From an uncultured Prevotellaceae bacterium (GTDB lineage: Bacteria > Bacteroidota > Bacteroidia > Bacteroidales > Bacteroidaceae), in the NCBI GenBank assembly GCA_902800435.1, contig CADCEQ010000033.1:1-38090 (forward strand): a DNA stretch of 38,090 bases, given 5' to 3'. Under the pieces are notes generated by a model. The model did not search any database and was not told the origin of the DNA. It saw only the letters and a list, made by a program, of their open reading frames with translations. Numbering within the stretch: the first letter of the stretch is position 1; every line of letters begins with the position of its first letter. A program made the translations under genes and the position numbers. This document shows positions 1-8,137 of the stretch, one piece after another.

Positions 1-24
1 AATGCGACATAGCGGATGGCGAAA

Positions 25-56
25 TTTGCCTCCGCTTTTTTTTGTCCGTATCTTTG
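25..56 (+). promoter_or_regulatory. Bacteroidetes-type promoter without an obvious gene
   Basis: TTTG at 25-28 and TATCTTTG at 49-56 are separated by 20 bp, which fits the Bacteroidetes -33/-7 pattern. The next convincing start codon is more than 500 bp downstream, so the transcript may be non-coding or the original gene may have been lost. The match is seen directly; activity is inferred. Confidence 0.45.
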
Positions 57-298
57 CATTGTGATTCGGGAGCGACCGGTCACAATCGGTCTTTGAGACT
101 GCGTTCTTTGAGACTGCGCCTCGAAAAACGGCGGAGCGTTCTTTGACTTACTGATACAATCGATCGTTCTCTTTCATTCTGATTGCGTACTCTTGAACGG
201 CGGTCAGCGGACTGCCACAACCAGCCCTGCCGTGAGGGCCCGGCTGGGTGTTTTAGGCACGGAAAAACACGGCCTTTTATCAAAGGACGCTGCTAATT

Positions 299-546
299 CC
301 CCTCCCGAGTTAGGAGGGGCTAGGGGAGGTCTGAACAGGGGAATCGTGCGGCGGTTCAGACCCCCTCTAACTCCCCCTGACTCAGGGGGAGAATCCCGCA
401 GACAGTGTTCCTCCGCGTTGTTCCGTGCCAAGAAAAACGGAGGCGGTTCAGACCCCCTCTAACTCCCCCTGGCTCAGGGGGAGAATCCCGCAAACAGTGT
501 CCCTCCGCGTTGTTCCGTGCCAAGAAAAACTGAGGCCGTTCAGACC
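299..546. repeat. Tandem 92 bp repeat with internal CTCCCCCTG palindromes
   Basis: Two 92 bp copies lie head to tail (352-443 and 444-535), and the first 11 bases of a third follow at 536-546. Each copy holds the palindrome CTCCCCCTGnCTCAGGGGGAG and the shared word TTCCGTGCCAAGAAAAAC. An inverted, diverged partial copy sits just upstream at about 302-336. GGCACGGAA near 257 is the reverse complement of part of the unit. Reading frames through this stretch follow the repeat rather than a protein. It resembles a small interspersed REP- or MITE-like element. The rest of 1-606 holds no gene I can support. Confidence 0.75.
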
Positions 547-552
547 ACATTT

Positions 553-579
553 TCTCCGAACCGCTTGGTGGTTCGGAGA
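553..579. terminator. Perfect 10 bp hairpin before vsr
   Basis: TCTCCGAACC (553-562) and GGTTCGGAGA (570-579) form a perfect stem with a 7-base loop, followed by a T-rich run. It could end transcription arriving from the left. It also overlaps the spacer of the vsr promoter, so an operator role is possible. Confidence 0.45.
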
Positions 580-595
580 ATTTTGTTTATTTTTG
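564..595 (+). promoter_or_regulatory. Promoter for the Vsr-type gene
   Basis: CTTG at 564-567, a 20 bp spacer and TATTTTTG at 588-595 fit the Bacteroidetes promoter pattern. They lie about 12 bp before the first candidate start codon at 607. Confidence 0.55.
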
Positions 596-606
596 CACAC
601 TCGTGA

Positions 607-1164
607 ATGAACAGTATGAGCATGGATAAGCTAACGACAGAGCAGCGGCATAGGAATATGGCGGCCATCAAGTCGAAGGATACGAAGCCGGAGATGATTG
701 TGAGGCGGGGGCTGTGGAGCAGGGGGTTCAGGTATAGGCTGAACCACAAGCGGCTGCCCGGGCATCCTGACTTGGTACTGAGGAAATACAGGACGTGTAT
801 CTTCGTGAACGGGTGCTTCTGGCACGGACACCATGTTGATTTGCGATTTAGCGATTTTCGATTTACGATTGAGAATTCGGCGTGCTGCAAAATTCCGAAG
901 ACGAACAGGGACTTCTGGGTGGCGAAGATTCGCAGGAACAAGGAGCGCGACAGGGAGGAGCAGAAGCGGCTGGCGGCCATGGGCTGGCATTGCATCACGG
1001 TCTGGGAGTGTGAGCTGAAGCCTGCCAAGCGCGAGGAGACGCTGGAGTCGCTGGCTTTCACGCTGAACCACATCTGGCTGCAGGACCATGCTGAACATAG
1101 TAGGAAGAACTATGCGCCAATGGAGGAGGAGAGCGGTGACTATCTGAAAGCGGCTGAGGACTGA
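607..1164 (+). CDS. vsr: Very short patch repair (Vsr) endonuclease with an in-frame insert
   Basis: The 185-residue protein has the Vsr order: TxEQRxRNM near the N terminus, then a basic region, LPGHPDLV, the zinc-site motif GCFWHGH, PKTNRDFW and GWHCITVWEC. Family members nick DNA at T:G mismatches produced by deamination of 5-methylcytosine and usually accompany a cytosine methyltransferase; none lies next to this gene. Between GCFWHGHH and CCKIPKTN about 16 extra residues (roughly 77-92) are encoded by an AT-rich repeat also found between genes at 11.9 and 13.4 kb. The insert falls beside zinc ligands, so activity is uncertain. Other possible starts are at 616 and 622. The family call is firm; function of this copy is inference. 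Confidence 0.85.
   Translation: MNSMSMDKLTTEQRHRNMAAIKSKDTKPEMIVRRGLWSRGFRYRLNHKRLPGHPDLVLRKYRTCIFVNGCFWHGHHVDLRFSDFRFTIENSACCKIPKTNRDFWVAKIRRNKERDREEQKRLAAMGWHCITVWECELKPAKREETLESLAFTLNHIWLQDHAEHSRKNYAPMEEESGDYLKAAED
838..870 (+). repeat. Repeat arm (GATTTTCGATTTACGATT type) inside vsr
   Basis: These 33 bases are built from CGATTTA/CGATTTT words, the same words that form intergenic arms at 11876-11905 and 13416-13524. Here they are read in frame as residues near DLRFSDFRFTI. Confidence 0.7.
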
Positions 1165-1232
1165 CGGGCCCCCCTGAACTGCGTCAGGAAAGGTTTTTCG
1201 CACCGAAATAAGAAGAAAAAAGGGGGTAACGC

Positions 1233-1262
1233 TTTGTAATTTGCCATTTTTTTGTACCTTTG
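1233..1262 (+). promoter_or_regulatory. Promoter for the CE12-GH2 gene pair
   Basis: TTTG at 1233-1236 and TACCTTTG at 1255-1262 are 18 bp apart and end 19 bp before the start codon at 1282. No comparable promoter precedes the GH2 gene, so the two genes are probably co-transcribed. Confidence 0.6.
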
Positions 1263-1281
1263 CAGAAAATAAACGACTACT

Positions 1282-2295
1282 ATGCTACACAGACGTATCA
1301 AACTACTGACTATCGTGGCGGCCCTGGTCATCATGCTGACGGCTGCGACAAATGAGAAAAAGACAACCATCTTCATCATCGGCGACTCGACGGCTGCCCA
1401 GAAAGACTTGTCGAAAGGCAAGCTGGAGCGAGGGTGGGGGATGGCGTTGCAATGCTACTTCGACGACAACGTCCGCGTTGACAACCACGCCGTGAACGGG
1501 CGCTCGTCGCTCTCGTTCTTCAACGAGGGGCGCTGGGCGAAGGTGCTCGAGAAGATGAAGCCCGGCGACTACGTGATCATCCAGTTCGGCCACAACGACG
1601 AGAAGGCCCCTAAGGACCGCCATACCGACCCCGGCTCGACGTTCGACTACATGCTGGCCCGCTACGTGCGCGAGACGCGCGAGAAGGGCGGCATACCGGT
1701 GCTGATGAACTGTGTGGTGAGGCGGAACTTCTTCGTCAACGCGCCCGAGAACGACGACGACGAGAAGCTGCGCACGCAGACGTTCAAGGACGGCGTGAGG
1801 ATGGTGGAGGGCGACTCGCTCATCGACACCCACGGACTCTACCGCGTGGCTCCGCGCGACGTGGCCGAGCGCATGAACGTGCACTTCGTGGATGCGAACA
1901 AGATAACGCACGACCTGGAGCAGGGTCTCGGCACGGAAGCCTCGAAGCGGCTCCACATGTGGTATCTGCCTGACACGGAGCCGACGGAGCCGAAGGGCAA
2001 GCAGGACAACACGCACTACAACGTCTACGGTGCCCACGTCGTGGCCCGTCTGCTGGCCGACGCGCTCTGCGAGGAGATTCCCGTGCTGAAGCGCTACCGC
2101 TGCGATGCCGACATCACGGTGGACCGTCAGGGGCGCGGCGACTATATGACCTTGGACGAGGCTGTGGCTGCTGCCCAGGCGCGGTCGAAGGCTGTTACGA
2201 CGATCCAGATTCTCGGCGGCGAGTGGCAGAAGCCGCAGTTGCCTAAGAAGTCGCACATTGAGTTCGTGCTGAGAGAAGGAGCAACGTGGAAGTGA
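1282..2295 (+). CDS. SGNH/GDSL esterase, rhamnogalacturonan acetylesterase-like (CE12), with truncated pectinesterase tail
   Basis: An N-terminal hydrophobic segment suggests export. The SGNH blocks are visible: IIGDSTAA (nucleophile Ser near residue 36), NGRSS, FGHND near residue 102 and a C-terminal DNTHYN with the catalytic Asp/His pair. This matches the CE12 family, which removes acetyl groups from pectic rhamnogalacturonan. After about residue 275 the sequence changes to ITVDRQGRGDYMTLDEA, which resembles the first strand of CE8 pectin methylesterases, but only about 60 residues remain before the stop; the catalytic part of CE8 is missing. CE12-CE8 fusions occur in Bacteroidetes, so this is probably a fusion that lost its second enzyme. 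A GGAGTTGAG-type repeat starts right after the stop codon. Confidence 0.8.
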   Translation: MLHRRIKLLTIVAALVIMLTAATNEKKTTIFIIGDSTAAQKDLSKGKLERGWGMALQCYFDDNVRVDNHAVNGRSSLSFFNEGRWAKVLEKMKPGDYVIIQFGHNDEKAPKDRHTDPGSTFDYMLARYVRETREKGGIPVLMNCVVRRNFFVNAPENDDDEKLRTQTFKDGVRMVEGDSLIDTHGLYRVAPRDVAERMNVHFVDANKITHDLEQGLGTEASKRLHMWYLPDTEPTEPKGKQDNTHYNVYGAHVVARLLADALCEEIPVLKRYRCDADITVDRQGRGDYMTLDEAVAAAQARSKAVTTIQILGGEWQKPQLPKKSHIEFVLREGATWK

Positions 2296-2355
2296 GAAGT
2301 TGAGGAGTAAGGAGTTGAGGAGTTGAGGAGTGAAAAGTGAAGGAGTGAAAAGTGA
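2296..2355 (+). repeat. Purine-rich tandem repeat between CE12 and GH2 genes
   Basis: Direct repeats of about 10 bp (GTTGAGGAGT, then GTGAAGGAGTGAAAA) fill the gap between the CE12 stop codon and the GH2 start. They resemble one arm of the GGAGTT-type elements at 18.7-21.8 kb but have no facing arm here. Confidence 0.65.
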
Positions 2356-2362
2356 TAAGATA

Positions 2363-4768
2363 ATGAAAAAACTACAAAGACTACTACTGATGGTTGCCTG
2401 CATGACGGCAACGACGACGATGACTGCCCAGCAGCGGGTGGTCGAGGATTTGAACTTCGGCTGGCGATTCCACGAGGGCGACGTCAACGGCGCTGCCGCA
2501 ACGGCTGCTGACGATGCCGACTGGCGCACGGTGGACCTGCCGCACGACTTCCAGATTGAGCAGCCGTGGGTGGCTCCTGCCGCCGACGAGAAGGCCGACA
2601 ATACCGACGTGGCGGCGAACATCAAGAGCCGCCTGTCGAGTCGCGGCTTCAAGGAGATGGGCTGCGGCTGGTACCGGCTGCACCTGGCGCCTGCCGACTC
2701 GCTGAGGGACCGCCGTCTGCTGCTTGAGTTCGACGGCCTGATGTACGTCGGCGACGTCTACCTGAACGGTGAGCGCATCGGCGGCACGGACTACGGCTAC
2801 GTGGGCTTCGCGATTGACGTGACGGGCAAGCTGAAGACGGGTCAGGAGAACGTCGTTGCCGTGAGGGCCGATACCCGCGATCCGGGCAACTCGCGCTGGT
2901 ACACGGGCGGCGGACTGATACGTCCCGTCCGTCTGGTGGCCACCAACCGCGAGCTCTACTTCGAGCGCCATCCGCTCTACATCACGACGCGCGACAACCG
3001 CTTTGTCTCCATTTCGGCGGAGTTCACCAACCGTGGGCGGCAGAAGGACGTGACTGTCGGCACGAAGATATACGCCCCCGACGGACGGCTGGTCTACGAG
3101 GGAACATCGAAGCAGAGCCGCAAGACCGCCTCGCGCACGATGGAAGCCCGACTGCCGGAAGTGGAAATCCAGAACGCCCAGCTCTGGGACTGCGAGCACC
3201 CCAACCTCTACCGGGCTGTGGTGACGCTGCTGAAGGAGGACGGCACGGTCGTTGACGAGGTCAGCTCGTCGTTCGGCATCCGCACCATAGAGTTCGGCCC
3301 CGAGTACGGCTTCAAGCTGAACGGACGGAAGGTGCTGCTGAAGGGCTACGCCAACCACCACTCGCTCGGCGCCCTCGGCGCAGCCGCCTATCCGCGAGCC
3401 ATCGAGAAGCGCATCCAGCTGATGAAGCAGTTTGGCATGAACCACATACGCACCAGCCACAACCCCTACAGCCGCGAGTTTATCGAACTGTGCGACAAGT
3501 ACGGCATACTGGTTGTCGACGAGCTCTACGACAAGTGGACGCGCCAGCACACGGGCGGCCGCGTGAGCTTCGAAGAGCTGTGGCAGAAGGACGTGCCCGA
3601 GTGGGTGAAGCGCGACCGCAACTCGCCCTCCGTCGTGCTGTGGAGCCTCGGTAACGAACTGCAGCAAGACCCCAACCAGCCCTATAACGACTTCGGCGTG
3701 ACGATGTTCCGGTTGCAGAAGACGCTGCTGCAGCGCTACGACTCGACACGACTGGTGACGGTGGCCATGCACCCCCGCTACCGCAACTGGGAGACCGACT
3801 CGCTACCTTGCGACCTGGCCATGATTACCGACGTGCAGGCTTACAACTACCGCTATATGTACTTCCCCGGCGACGGCCGCCGGTTCCCCTGGATGACGTT
3901 CTACCAGAGCGAGGCCTCGGTATCGGCCATGGGGCAGAACTACTTCGAGATGGATCTGGACCGCGTCATCGGACTGGCCTACTGGGGCGCCATCGACTAC
4001 TTAGGCGAGTCGCAGGGCTGGCCCGCCAAGGGCTGGGCGCAAGGCGTGTTCGACATTGCGCTCGAGCCGAAGCCGAAGGCCTACTACATGAAGTCGTTCT
4101 TCAAGGCCGACGAGCCGGTGGTTCACATCGGCGTTATTGACCGCAAGGGCGACCAGATGTGGAACGGCGTGCAGACTGGCAACGACGGTATGAGCGACCA
4201 CTGGAACAGGATTGAAGGGCAGAAGCTGTCGCTCATCACCTACACCAACGCCGACGAGGTGGAGCTGCTGCTGAACGGCAAGAGCCTGGGCCGGAAGAAG
4301 AACGACGTGAAGAACGCCAAGCTGCGCAACCAGATACGCTGGAACGACATCAGCTACGAGCCAGGCGTGCTGGAGGCTGTGACTTACAATAATAATAAGG
4401 TGATGGCCCGCCATAAGATTGAGACCACGGGCGAGGCCGTTCGTCTGTCGGCTGACGCCGACAATTCGCGATGGGTTGCCGACGGGCAGGACCTGCAGCA
4501 CATTCGCGTGGTGGCCCTCGACAAGAAGGGGCGCCGCGTGCAGACCACCGACCGCGAGGTGACGTTCAGCGTCAGCGGCGATGCCCGCATCGTGGGCGTG
4601 GTCAATGGCGACATCAACTCCGACGAGATGATGGTGGGCACGAAGCGCCGTCTCTACAACGGCTCGTGCAGCGTCATTCTGAGGGCTGGCCGCACGGCGG
4701 GTAAGGTGACGCTGACGGCCACAGCCGACGGCATGAAACCCGTCACCGTGAAGCTGCTGACGCAGTAA
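2363..4768 (+). CDS. Glycoside hydrolase family 2 (beta-galactosidase-like), secreted
   Basis: The start at 2363 gives a clear signal peptide (MKKLQRLLLM... ending near TAQ). An in-frame start 33 bp earlier lies inside the repeat and is less likely. The 801-residue protein has the GH2 order: sugar-binding domain (NFGWRFHEGD, PHDFQ), immunoglobulin-like domain, then a TIM barrel. The acid/base is in WSLGNE (near residue 431) and the probable nucleophile is Glu in FYQSEAS (near 517). C-terminal beta-sandwich domains follow, with LLLNGKSLG typical of GH2 accessory regions. GH2 includes galactosidases, glucuronidases and others; the exact sugar cannot be read here. Pairing with a CE12 esterase suggests pectin side chains. 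Confidence 0.85.
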   Translation: MKKLQRLLLMVACMTATTTMTAQQRVVEDLNFGWRFHEGDVNGAAATAADDADWRTVDLPHDFQIEQPWVAPAADEKADNTDVAANIKSRLSSRGFKEMGCGWYRLHLAPADSLRDRRLLLEFDGLMYVGDVYLNGERIGGTDYGYVGFAIDVTGKLKTGQENVVAVRADTRDPGNSRWYTGGGLIRPVRLVATNRELYFERHPLYITTRDNRFVSISAEFTNRGRQKDVTVGTKIYAPDGRLVYEGTSKQSRKTASRTMEARLPEVEIQNAQLWDCEHPNLYRAVVTLLKEDGTVVDEVSSSFGIRTIEFGPEYGFKLNGRKVLLKGYANHHSLGALGAAAYPRAIEKRIQLMKQFGMNHIRTSHNPYSREFIELCDKYGILVVDELYDKWTRQHTGGRVSFEELWQKDVPEWVKRDRNSPSVVLWSLGNELQQDPNQPYNDFGVTMFRLQKTLLQRYDSTRLVTVAMHPRYRNWETDSLPCDLAMITDVQAYNYRYMYFPGDGRRFPWMTFYQSEASVSAMGQNYFEMDLDRVIGLAYWGAIDYLGESQGWPAKGWAQGVFDIALEPKPKAYYMKSFFKADEPVVHIGVIDRKGDQMWNGVQTGNDGMSDHWNRIEGQKLSLITYTNADEVELLLNGKSLGRKKNDVKNAKLRNQIRWNDISYEPGVLEAVTYNNNKVMARHKIETTGEAVRLSADADNSRWVADGQDLQHIRVVALDKKGRRVQTTDREVTFSVSGDARIVGVVNGDINSDEMMVGTKRRLYNGSCSVILRAGRTAGKVTLTATADGMKPVTVKLLTQ

Positions 4769-4838
4769 ACGGGTCATCATTTTTAGGTATTTTGCGTGTC
4801 GCGACACTCGATGCAACCGAGTTGCAAAAAATTATTCA

Positions 4839-4846
4839 TACCTTTG
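4839..4846 (+). promoter_or_regulatory. -7 element of the feoAB promoter
   Basis: TACCTTTG lies 5 bp before the chosen start codon at 4852. No good TTTG is seen at the usual distance upstream. The very short gap suggests a nearly leaderless mRNA. Confidence 0.4.
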
Positions 4847-4851
4847 CACCC

Positions 4852-7176
4852 ATGAAACTATCAGAACTGAAGACAGGCGAGCGTGGCATCATCGTCAAGG
4901 TGACGGGCCACGGCGGTTTCCGCAAGCGCATCGTGGAGATGGGCTTCATCAAGGGAAAGACGGTGGAGGTGCTGCTCAACGCTCCGCTGCAGGACCCCGT
5001 GAAGTACAAGGTTATGGGTTACGAAGTGTCGCTCAGGCACCAGGAGGCCGACATGATTGAGGTGGTGTCGAAGGCTGAGGCCGGCAAGCAGAAGCCGCAG
5101 GACAGCGAGACCACCGACTCTGAGGTCATTACCGAGCGCTATTTGCGCAGTCGTGCGCTGAAGGAGCGCCGCCACCTGAACGTGGCCCTCGTGGGCAACC
5201 CCAACTGCGGCAAGACGTCGCTCTTCAACTACGCCTCAGGGGCACACGCCCGCGTGGGCAACTACAGCGGCGTGACCGTCGACGCCACCGAGGCCGAGGC
5301 CCATTTCTACGGCTACGACTTCTCGCTGACCGACCTGCCCGGCACGTATTCGCTGACCTGCTACTCGCCCGAGGAACTCTACGTGCGCAAGCACCTGGCT
5401 GAGCAAATGCCCGATGTGGTCATCAACGTCATCGACGCCTCGAACCTGGAGCGCAACCTCTATCTGACCACGCAGCTCGTCGACATGAACATCCGCATGG
5501 TCTGCGCCCTCAATATGTACGACGAGTTTGAGCGGCGCGGCGATACGGTCGACCTGAAGACGCTCTCCACGCTCTTCGGCATGCCGATGGTGCCCACGTC
5601 GTTCAAGACGGGCATGGGCGTCAAGGAGCTGTTCAAGGCCGTCATCCAGGTGTACGAGAACACGCAGGGCGCCTCGCGCCACATCCATATCAATTACGGC
5701 CACGAGATTGAGGACGGTATCCGCGAGATACAGAAATTCCTGAAGGCCGACGAGCACATCCGCCAGCGCTACTCGACGCGCTACCTGGCCATCAAACTGC
5801 TTGAGAACGACCCCAACATCACGCAGTACGTGGGCCAGCACCTGGCCGACGAGCACCGAGCCCATGACCGCAAACAGCTGCTGGCCGTGCGCAACCATGC
5901 TGCCGCCCGCGTGCTCGAAGAGACGGCCAGCGACTCCGAGACCGCCATCATGGACGCCAAGTACGGCTTCATCAACGGTGCGCTGCGCGAGGCTGGCTAC
6001 CAGACGGGCACCAAGGAGAACATCTACCGCACGACGCACATGATAGACCGCGTGCTGTCGAACAAGTTCGTGGGCTTCCCCATCTTCTTCCTCATCCTGT
6101 TCGTCATGTTCCAGACCACCTTTGCCCTGGGCCAGTACCCGATGGACTGGATTGATGCGGGCGTAGAGTGGCTGGGCGAGTGGATAGGCTCGACGATGGC
6201 CGACGGGCCGCTGCGCTCGATGCTGGTCGACGGCGTCATCGGCGGCGTGGGCTCCGTCATCGTCTTCCTGCCTCAGATCCTGATACTCTACTTCTTCATC
6301 TCGCTGATGGAGGACTCGGGCTACATGGCGCGAGCCGCCTTCATCATGGACCGCCTGATGCACAAGATGGGGCTGCACGGCAAGTCGTTCATACCGCTGG
6401 TCATGGGCTTCGGCTGCAACGTGCCTGCCGTCATGGCCACGCGTACCGTCGAGAGCCGCCGCTCGCGGCTTATCACCATGCTCGTGCTGCCCTTCATGTC
6501 GTGCTCGGCGCGCCTGCCCATCTACATTATGATAACGGGCATCTTCTTTGCCGGGCGCTATCAGTCGATGGTCATGATTTCGCTCTACGCCGTGGGCATA
6601 CTGATGTCGGTCATCGTGAGCAACATCCTGTCGCGCTTCGTGCTCCGGGGCGAGGACACGCCGTTCGTGATGGAGCTGCCGCCCTACCGCTGGCCGACCG
6701 CCAAGGCCATCGGGCGCCACACGTGGGAGAAAGGCAAGGAGTATCTGAAGAAGATGGGTGGCATCATTCTTGTGGCCAGCATCCTCGTCTGGGCGCTGGG
6801 CTACTTCGGCCCTATGGGAACGGCGCCGTCGCTGGCCGAGAGCTTCATAGGGCGCATGGGGCAGGCCATCGAGCCGCTGTTCTCGCTGCAGGGCTTCAAC
6901 TGGCAGCTCGACGTCTCGCTGATAGCCGGCGTCGGCGCCAAGGAGATTGTGGCCTCGACCATCGGCGTCTTAGGCGGTCTCGACGCCATCACGCCGCTGG
7001 CAGCCTACGCCTATCTGCTCTTCGTGCTGCTCTACTTCCCCTGCATCGCCACCATCGTAGCCATCAAGAACGAGACGGGCACCTGGCGCTGGGCCGTCAT
7101 CGCCGCCGTCTATACAACCTGCGTCGCCTGGCTCGTCTCCGCCCTGGTCTATCAGGTCGGGCAGCTGGTGGTTTAG
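4852..7176 (+). CDS. feoB: Ferrous iron transporter, FeoA-FeoB fusion
   Basis: The 774-residue protein starts with a FeoA-like SH3 domain (residues 1-75, LSELKTGERG ... RIVEMGFIKG). A cytosolic G domain follows with GNPNCGKTS (P-loop, near 114), DLPGTYSLT (G3) and NMYD (G4). The C-terminal membrane region has the Gate motifs GFGCNVPA and CSARLPIY and several hydrophobic helices. FeoB imports Fe2+ across the inner membrane. FeoA-FeoB fusion is common in Bacteroidetes. The start at 4852 is preferred over the in-frame one at 4792 because FeoA homology begins there and the -7 element lies between them. No separate FeoC is visible. Confidence 0.95.
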   Translation: MKLSELKTGERGIIVKVTGHGGFRKRIVEMGFIKGKTVEVLLNAPLQDPVKYKVMGYEVSLRHQEADMIEVVSKAEAGKQKPQDSETTDSEVITERYLRSRALKERRHLNVALVGNPNCGKTSLFNYASGAHARVGNYSGVTVDATEAEAHFYGYDFSLTDLPGTYSLTCYSPEELYVRKHLAEQMPDVVINVIDASNLERNLYLTTQLVDMNIRMVCALNMYDEFERRGDTVDLKTLSTLFGMPMVPTSFKTGMGVKELFKAVIQVYENTQGASRHIHINYGHEIEDGIREIQKFLKADEHIRQRYSTRYLAIKLLENDPNITQYVGQHLADEHRAHDRKQLLAVRNHAAARVLEETASDSETAIMDAKYGFINGALREAGYQTGTKENIYRTTHMIDRVLSNKFVGFPIFFLILFVMFQTTFALGQYPMDWIDAGVEWLGEWIGSTMADGPLRSMLVDGVIGGVGSVIVFLPQILILYFFISLMEDSGYMARAAFIMDRLMHKMGLHGKSFIPLVMGFGCNVPAVMATRTVESRRSRLITMLVLPFMSCSARLPIYIMITGIFFAGRYQSMVMISLYAVGILMSVIVSNILSRFVLRGEDTPFVMELPPYRWPTAKAIGRHTWEKGKEYLKKMGGIILVASILVWALGYFGPMGTAPSLAESFIGRMGQAIEPLFSLQGFNWQLDVSLIAGVGAKEIVASTIGVLGGLDAITPLAAYAYLLFVLLYFPCIATIVAIKNETGTWRWAVIAAVYTTCVAWLVSALVYQVGQLVV

Positions 7177-7219
7177 CGCCTGTCGGTGAGTCGCTTTTCT
7201 GCCTTCTCCAAACTTTTTC

Positions 7220-7243
7220 TCCGTAATATTTGGAACTTACGGA
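7220..7243. promoter_or_regulatory. Inverted repeat TCCGTAA/TTACGGA around a -33 box
   Basis: TCCGTAA (7220-7226) and TTACGGA (7237-7243) are perfect inverted repeats enclosing the TTTG at 7229-7232. The arrangement suggests a repressor site on this promoter, or a weak hairpin after feoB. Confidence 0.4.
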
Positions 7244-7260
7244 AAAACTCCGTATATTTG
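7229..7260 (+). promoter_or_regulatory. Promoter for the 78-residue gene
   Basis: TTTG (7229-7232), 20 bp, then TATATTTG (7253-7260) is a full match to the Bacteroidetes promoter, 23 bp before the start at 7284. Confidence 0.65.
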
Positions 7261-7283
7261 CAGACGGAAACATATCAATAAAC

Positions 7284-7520
7284 ATGGAAAAGAAAGACTA
7301 TCAAACCGCTCTATCTCTGAAGAAGATGGAATTCATCCGTCAAATTGTTTCCGAGACAAGCTTGGATACTCTATGTTCATGGTTGGATATGTATGAAGAA
7401 GCACGATACGTTGCATCACTTTCCAGTGATGAAGAAGAATTGAAAGAGTTTTGCCTTAAATATGAGGAATCCATAAAGAAAGGATTCAGTCGTAATACGA
7501 GAAATAATGTTGAACCCTAA
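7284..7520 (+). CDS. Small hypothetical protein
   Basis: I do not recognise this 78-residue protein. It is charged and probably helical, with many Glu and Lys (SSDEEELKEF), and has no signal peptide or membrane segment. The start at 7284 sits at a normal distance from a strong promoter. Base composition is more AT-rich than the neighbouring feoB gene, suggesting a different origin. Confidence 0.6.
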   Translation: MEKKDYQTALSLKKMEFIRQIVSETSLDTLCSWLDMYEEARYVASLSSDEEELKEFCLKYEESIKKGFSRNTRNNVEP

Positions 7521-7574
7521 AAACCAGAATGCCTATGGGCTGAGATAGAATAAACTGAACATATACGTTGAAGC

Positions 7575-7735
7575 GTCCGCTGAATCTTGTTATCCGAAAT
7601 CTGCAAATTTCAAAAACCTACAAGACGAAGTAGATGGTTCACGCCCGAGGGCGTGGGCTTTTACCCGTTTAAGTAGGTTAGGTGTTTGCAGATACCTGGA
7701 TAACGTAAGCGAAGTAATTGCTCACGTTTTTTTTG
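7575..7735 (+). ncRNA. Candidate structured non-coding RNA (6S-like architecture)
   Basis: This gap folds into one long interrupted hairpin. GTTATCC (7589-7595) pairs with GGATAAC (7698-7704), ATCTGCAAA (7599-7607) with TTTGCAGAT (7685-7693), and AACCTAC (7615-7621) with GTAGGTT (7673-7679). Inside lies CACGCCC/GGGCGTG with a CGAG tetraloop (7640-7655). Three separate perfect stems in nested order are hard to explain by chance. An intrinsic terminator follows directly. The rod with internal bulges recalls 6S-type RNA, but I cannot confirm the family; the 5' end is a guess and no good promoter was found. Confidence 0.55.
7703..7734 (+). terminator. Intrinsic terminator after the candidate RNA
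   Basis: ACGTAAGC (7703-7710) pairs with GCTCACGT (7720-7727) with one mismatch, and eight T follow (7727-7734). It overlaps the 3' strand of the RNA's closing stem by two bases. Confidence 0.65.
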
Positions 7736-7790
7736 TGTGTCTATCATACAATCAAGTAATTAACAATATTGATATAATACAAACGAAACT

Positions 7791-8108
7791 ATGGAGACTA
7801 TTGAAGTATTAAAAACAATCGAGACAATTCTTGAATTGTGTATCATGGTTTGTGGAGCTCTTTTTGCTTTATGGATTTTTTTACGTGACAAGCGTCGGGA
7901 TACTATTAAACAATTGGCGAATCAAGTGATAGCCTACAATTGTTTAGAGCAAGAATACCTTGAGGTATTGTTACAGAATAAGGATGCTCCTAAAAAGGAG
8001 GTCAAAGTGGAAATGCGTAGAAGGGCTGAGAAACATGATAAAAACGTAAACAAAGTTTATCCTGATATGAAGCCAAGCGATGCAAAAAGGCATCTTAACC
8101 TCATCTAA
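7791..8108 (+). CDS. Small membrane-anchored hypothetical protein
   Basis: The 105-residue protein has one hydrophobic segment near residues 14-30 (ELCIMVCGALFALWIF) followed by a positively charged stretch (LRDKRRD) and a Lys/Glu-rich helical tail. This suggests an N-terminal membrane anchor with a cytoplasmic tail. No known family recognised. It is AT-rich and lies just before two secreted dockerin-like genes. Confidence 0.6.
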   Translation: METIEVLKTIETILELCIMVCGALFALWIFLRDKRRDTIKQLANQVIAYNCLEQEYLEVLLQNKDAPKKEVKVEMRRRAEKHDKNVNKVYPDMKPSDAKRHLNLI

Positions 8109-8137
8109 GAATGTTTAACCAAAAAGCAAATAGAATT

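Noticed and set aside
193..550. Several overlapping open frames in the first 600 bases
   Set aside because: They follow the 92 bp repeat and occur on both strands with similar low-complexity products; no family match or proper start context.
7575..7735. Naming the structured RNA as SRP RNA, tmRNA or RNase P RNA
   Set aside because: The SRP apical loop, the tmRNA tRNA-like ends and the RNase P core words are not visible.
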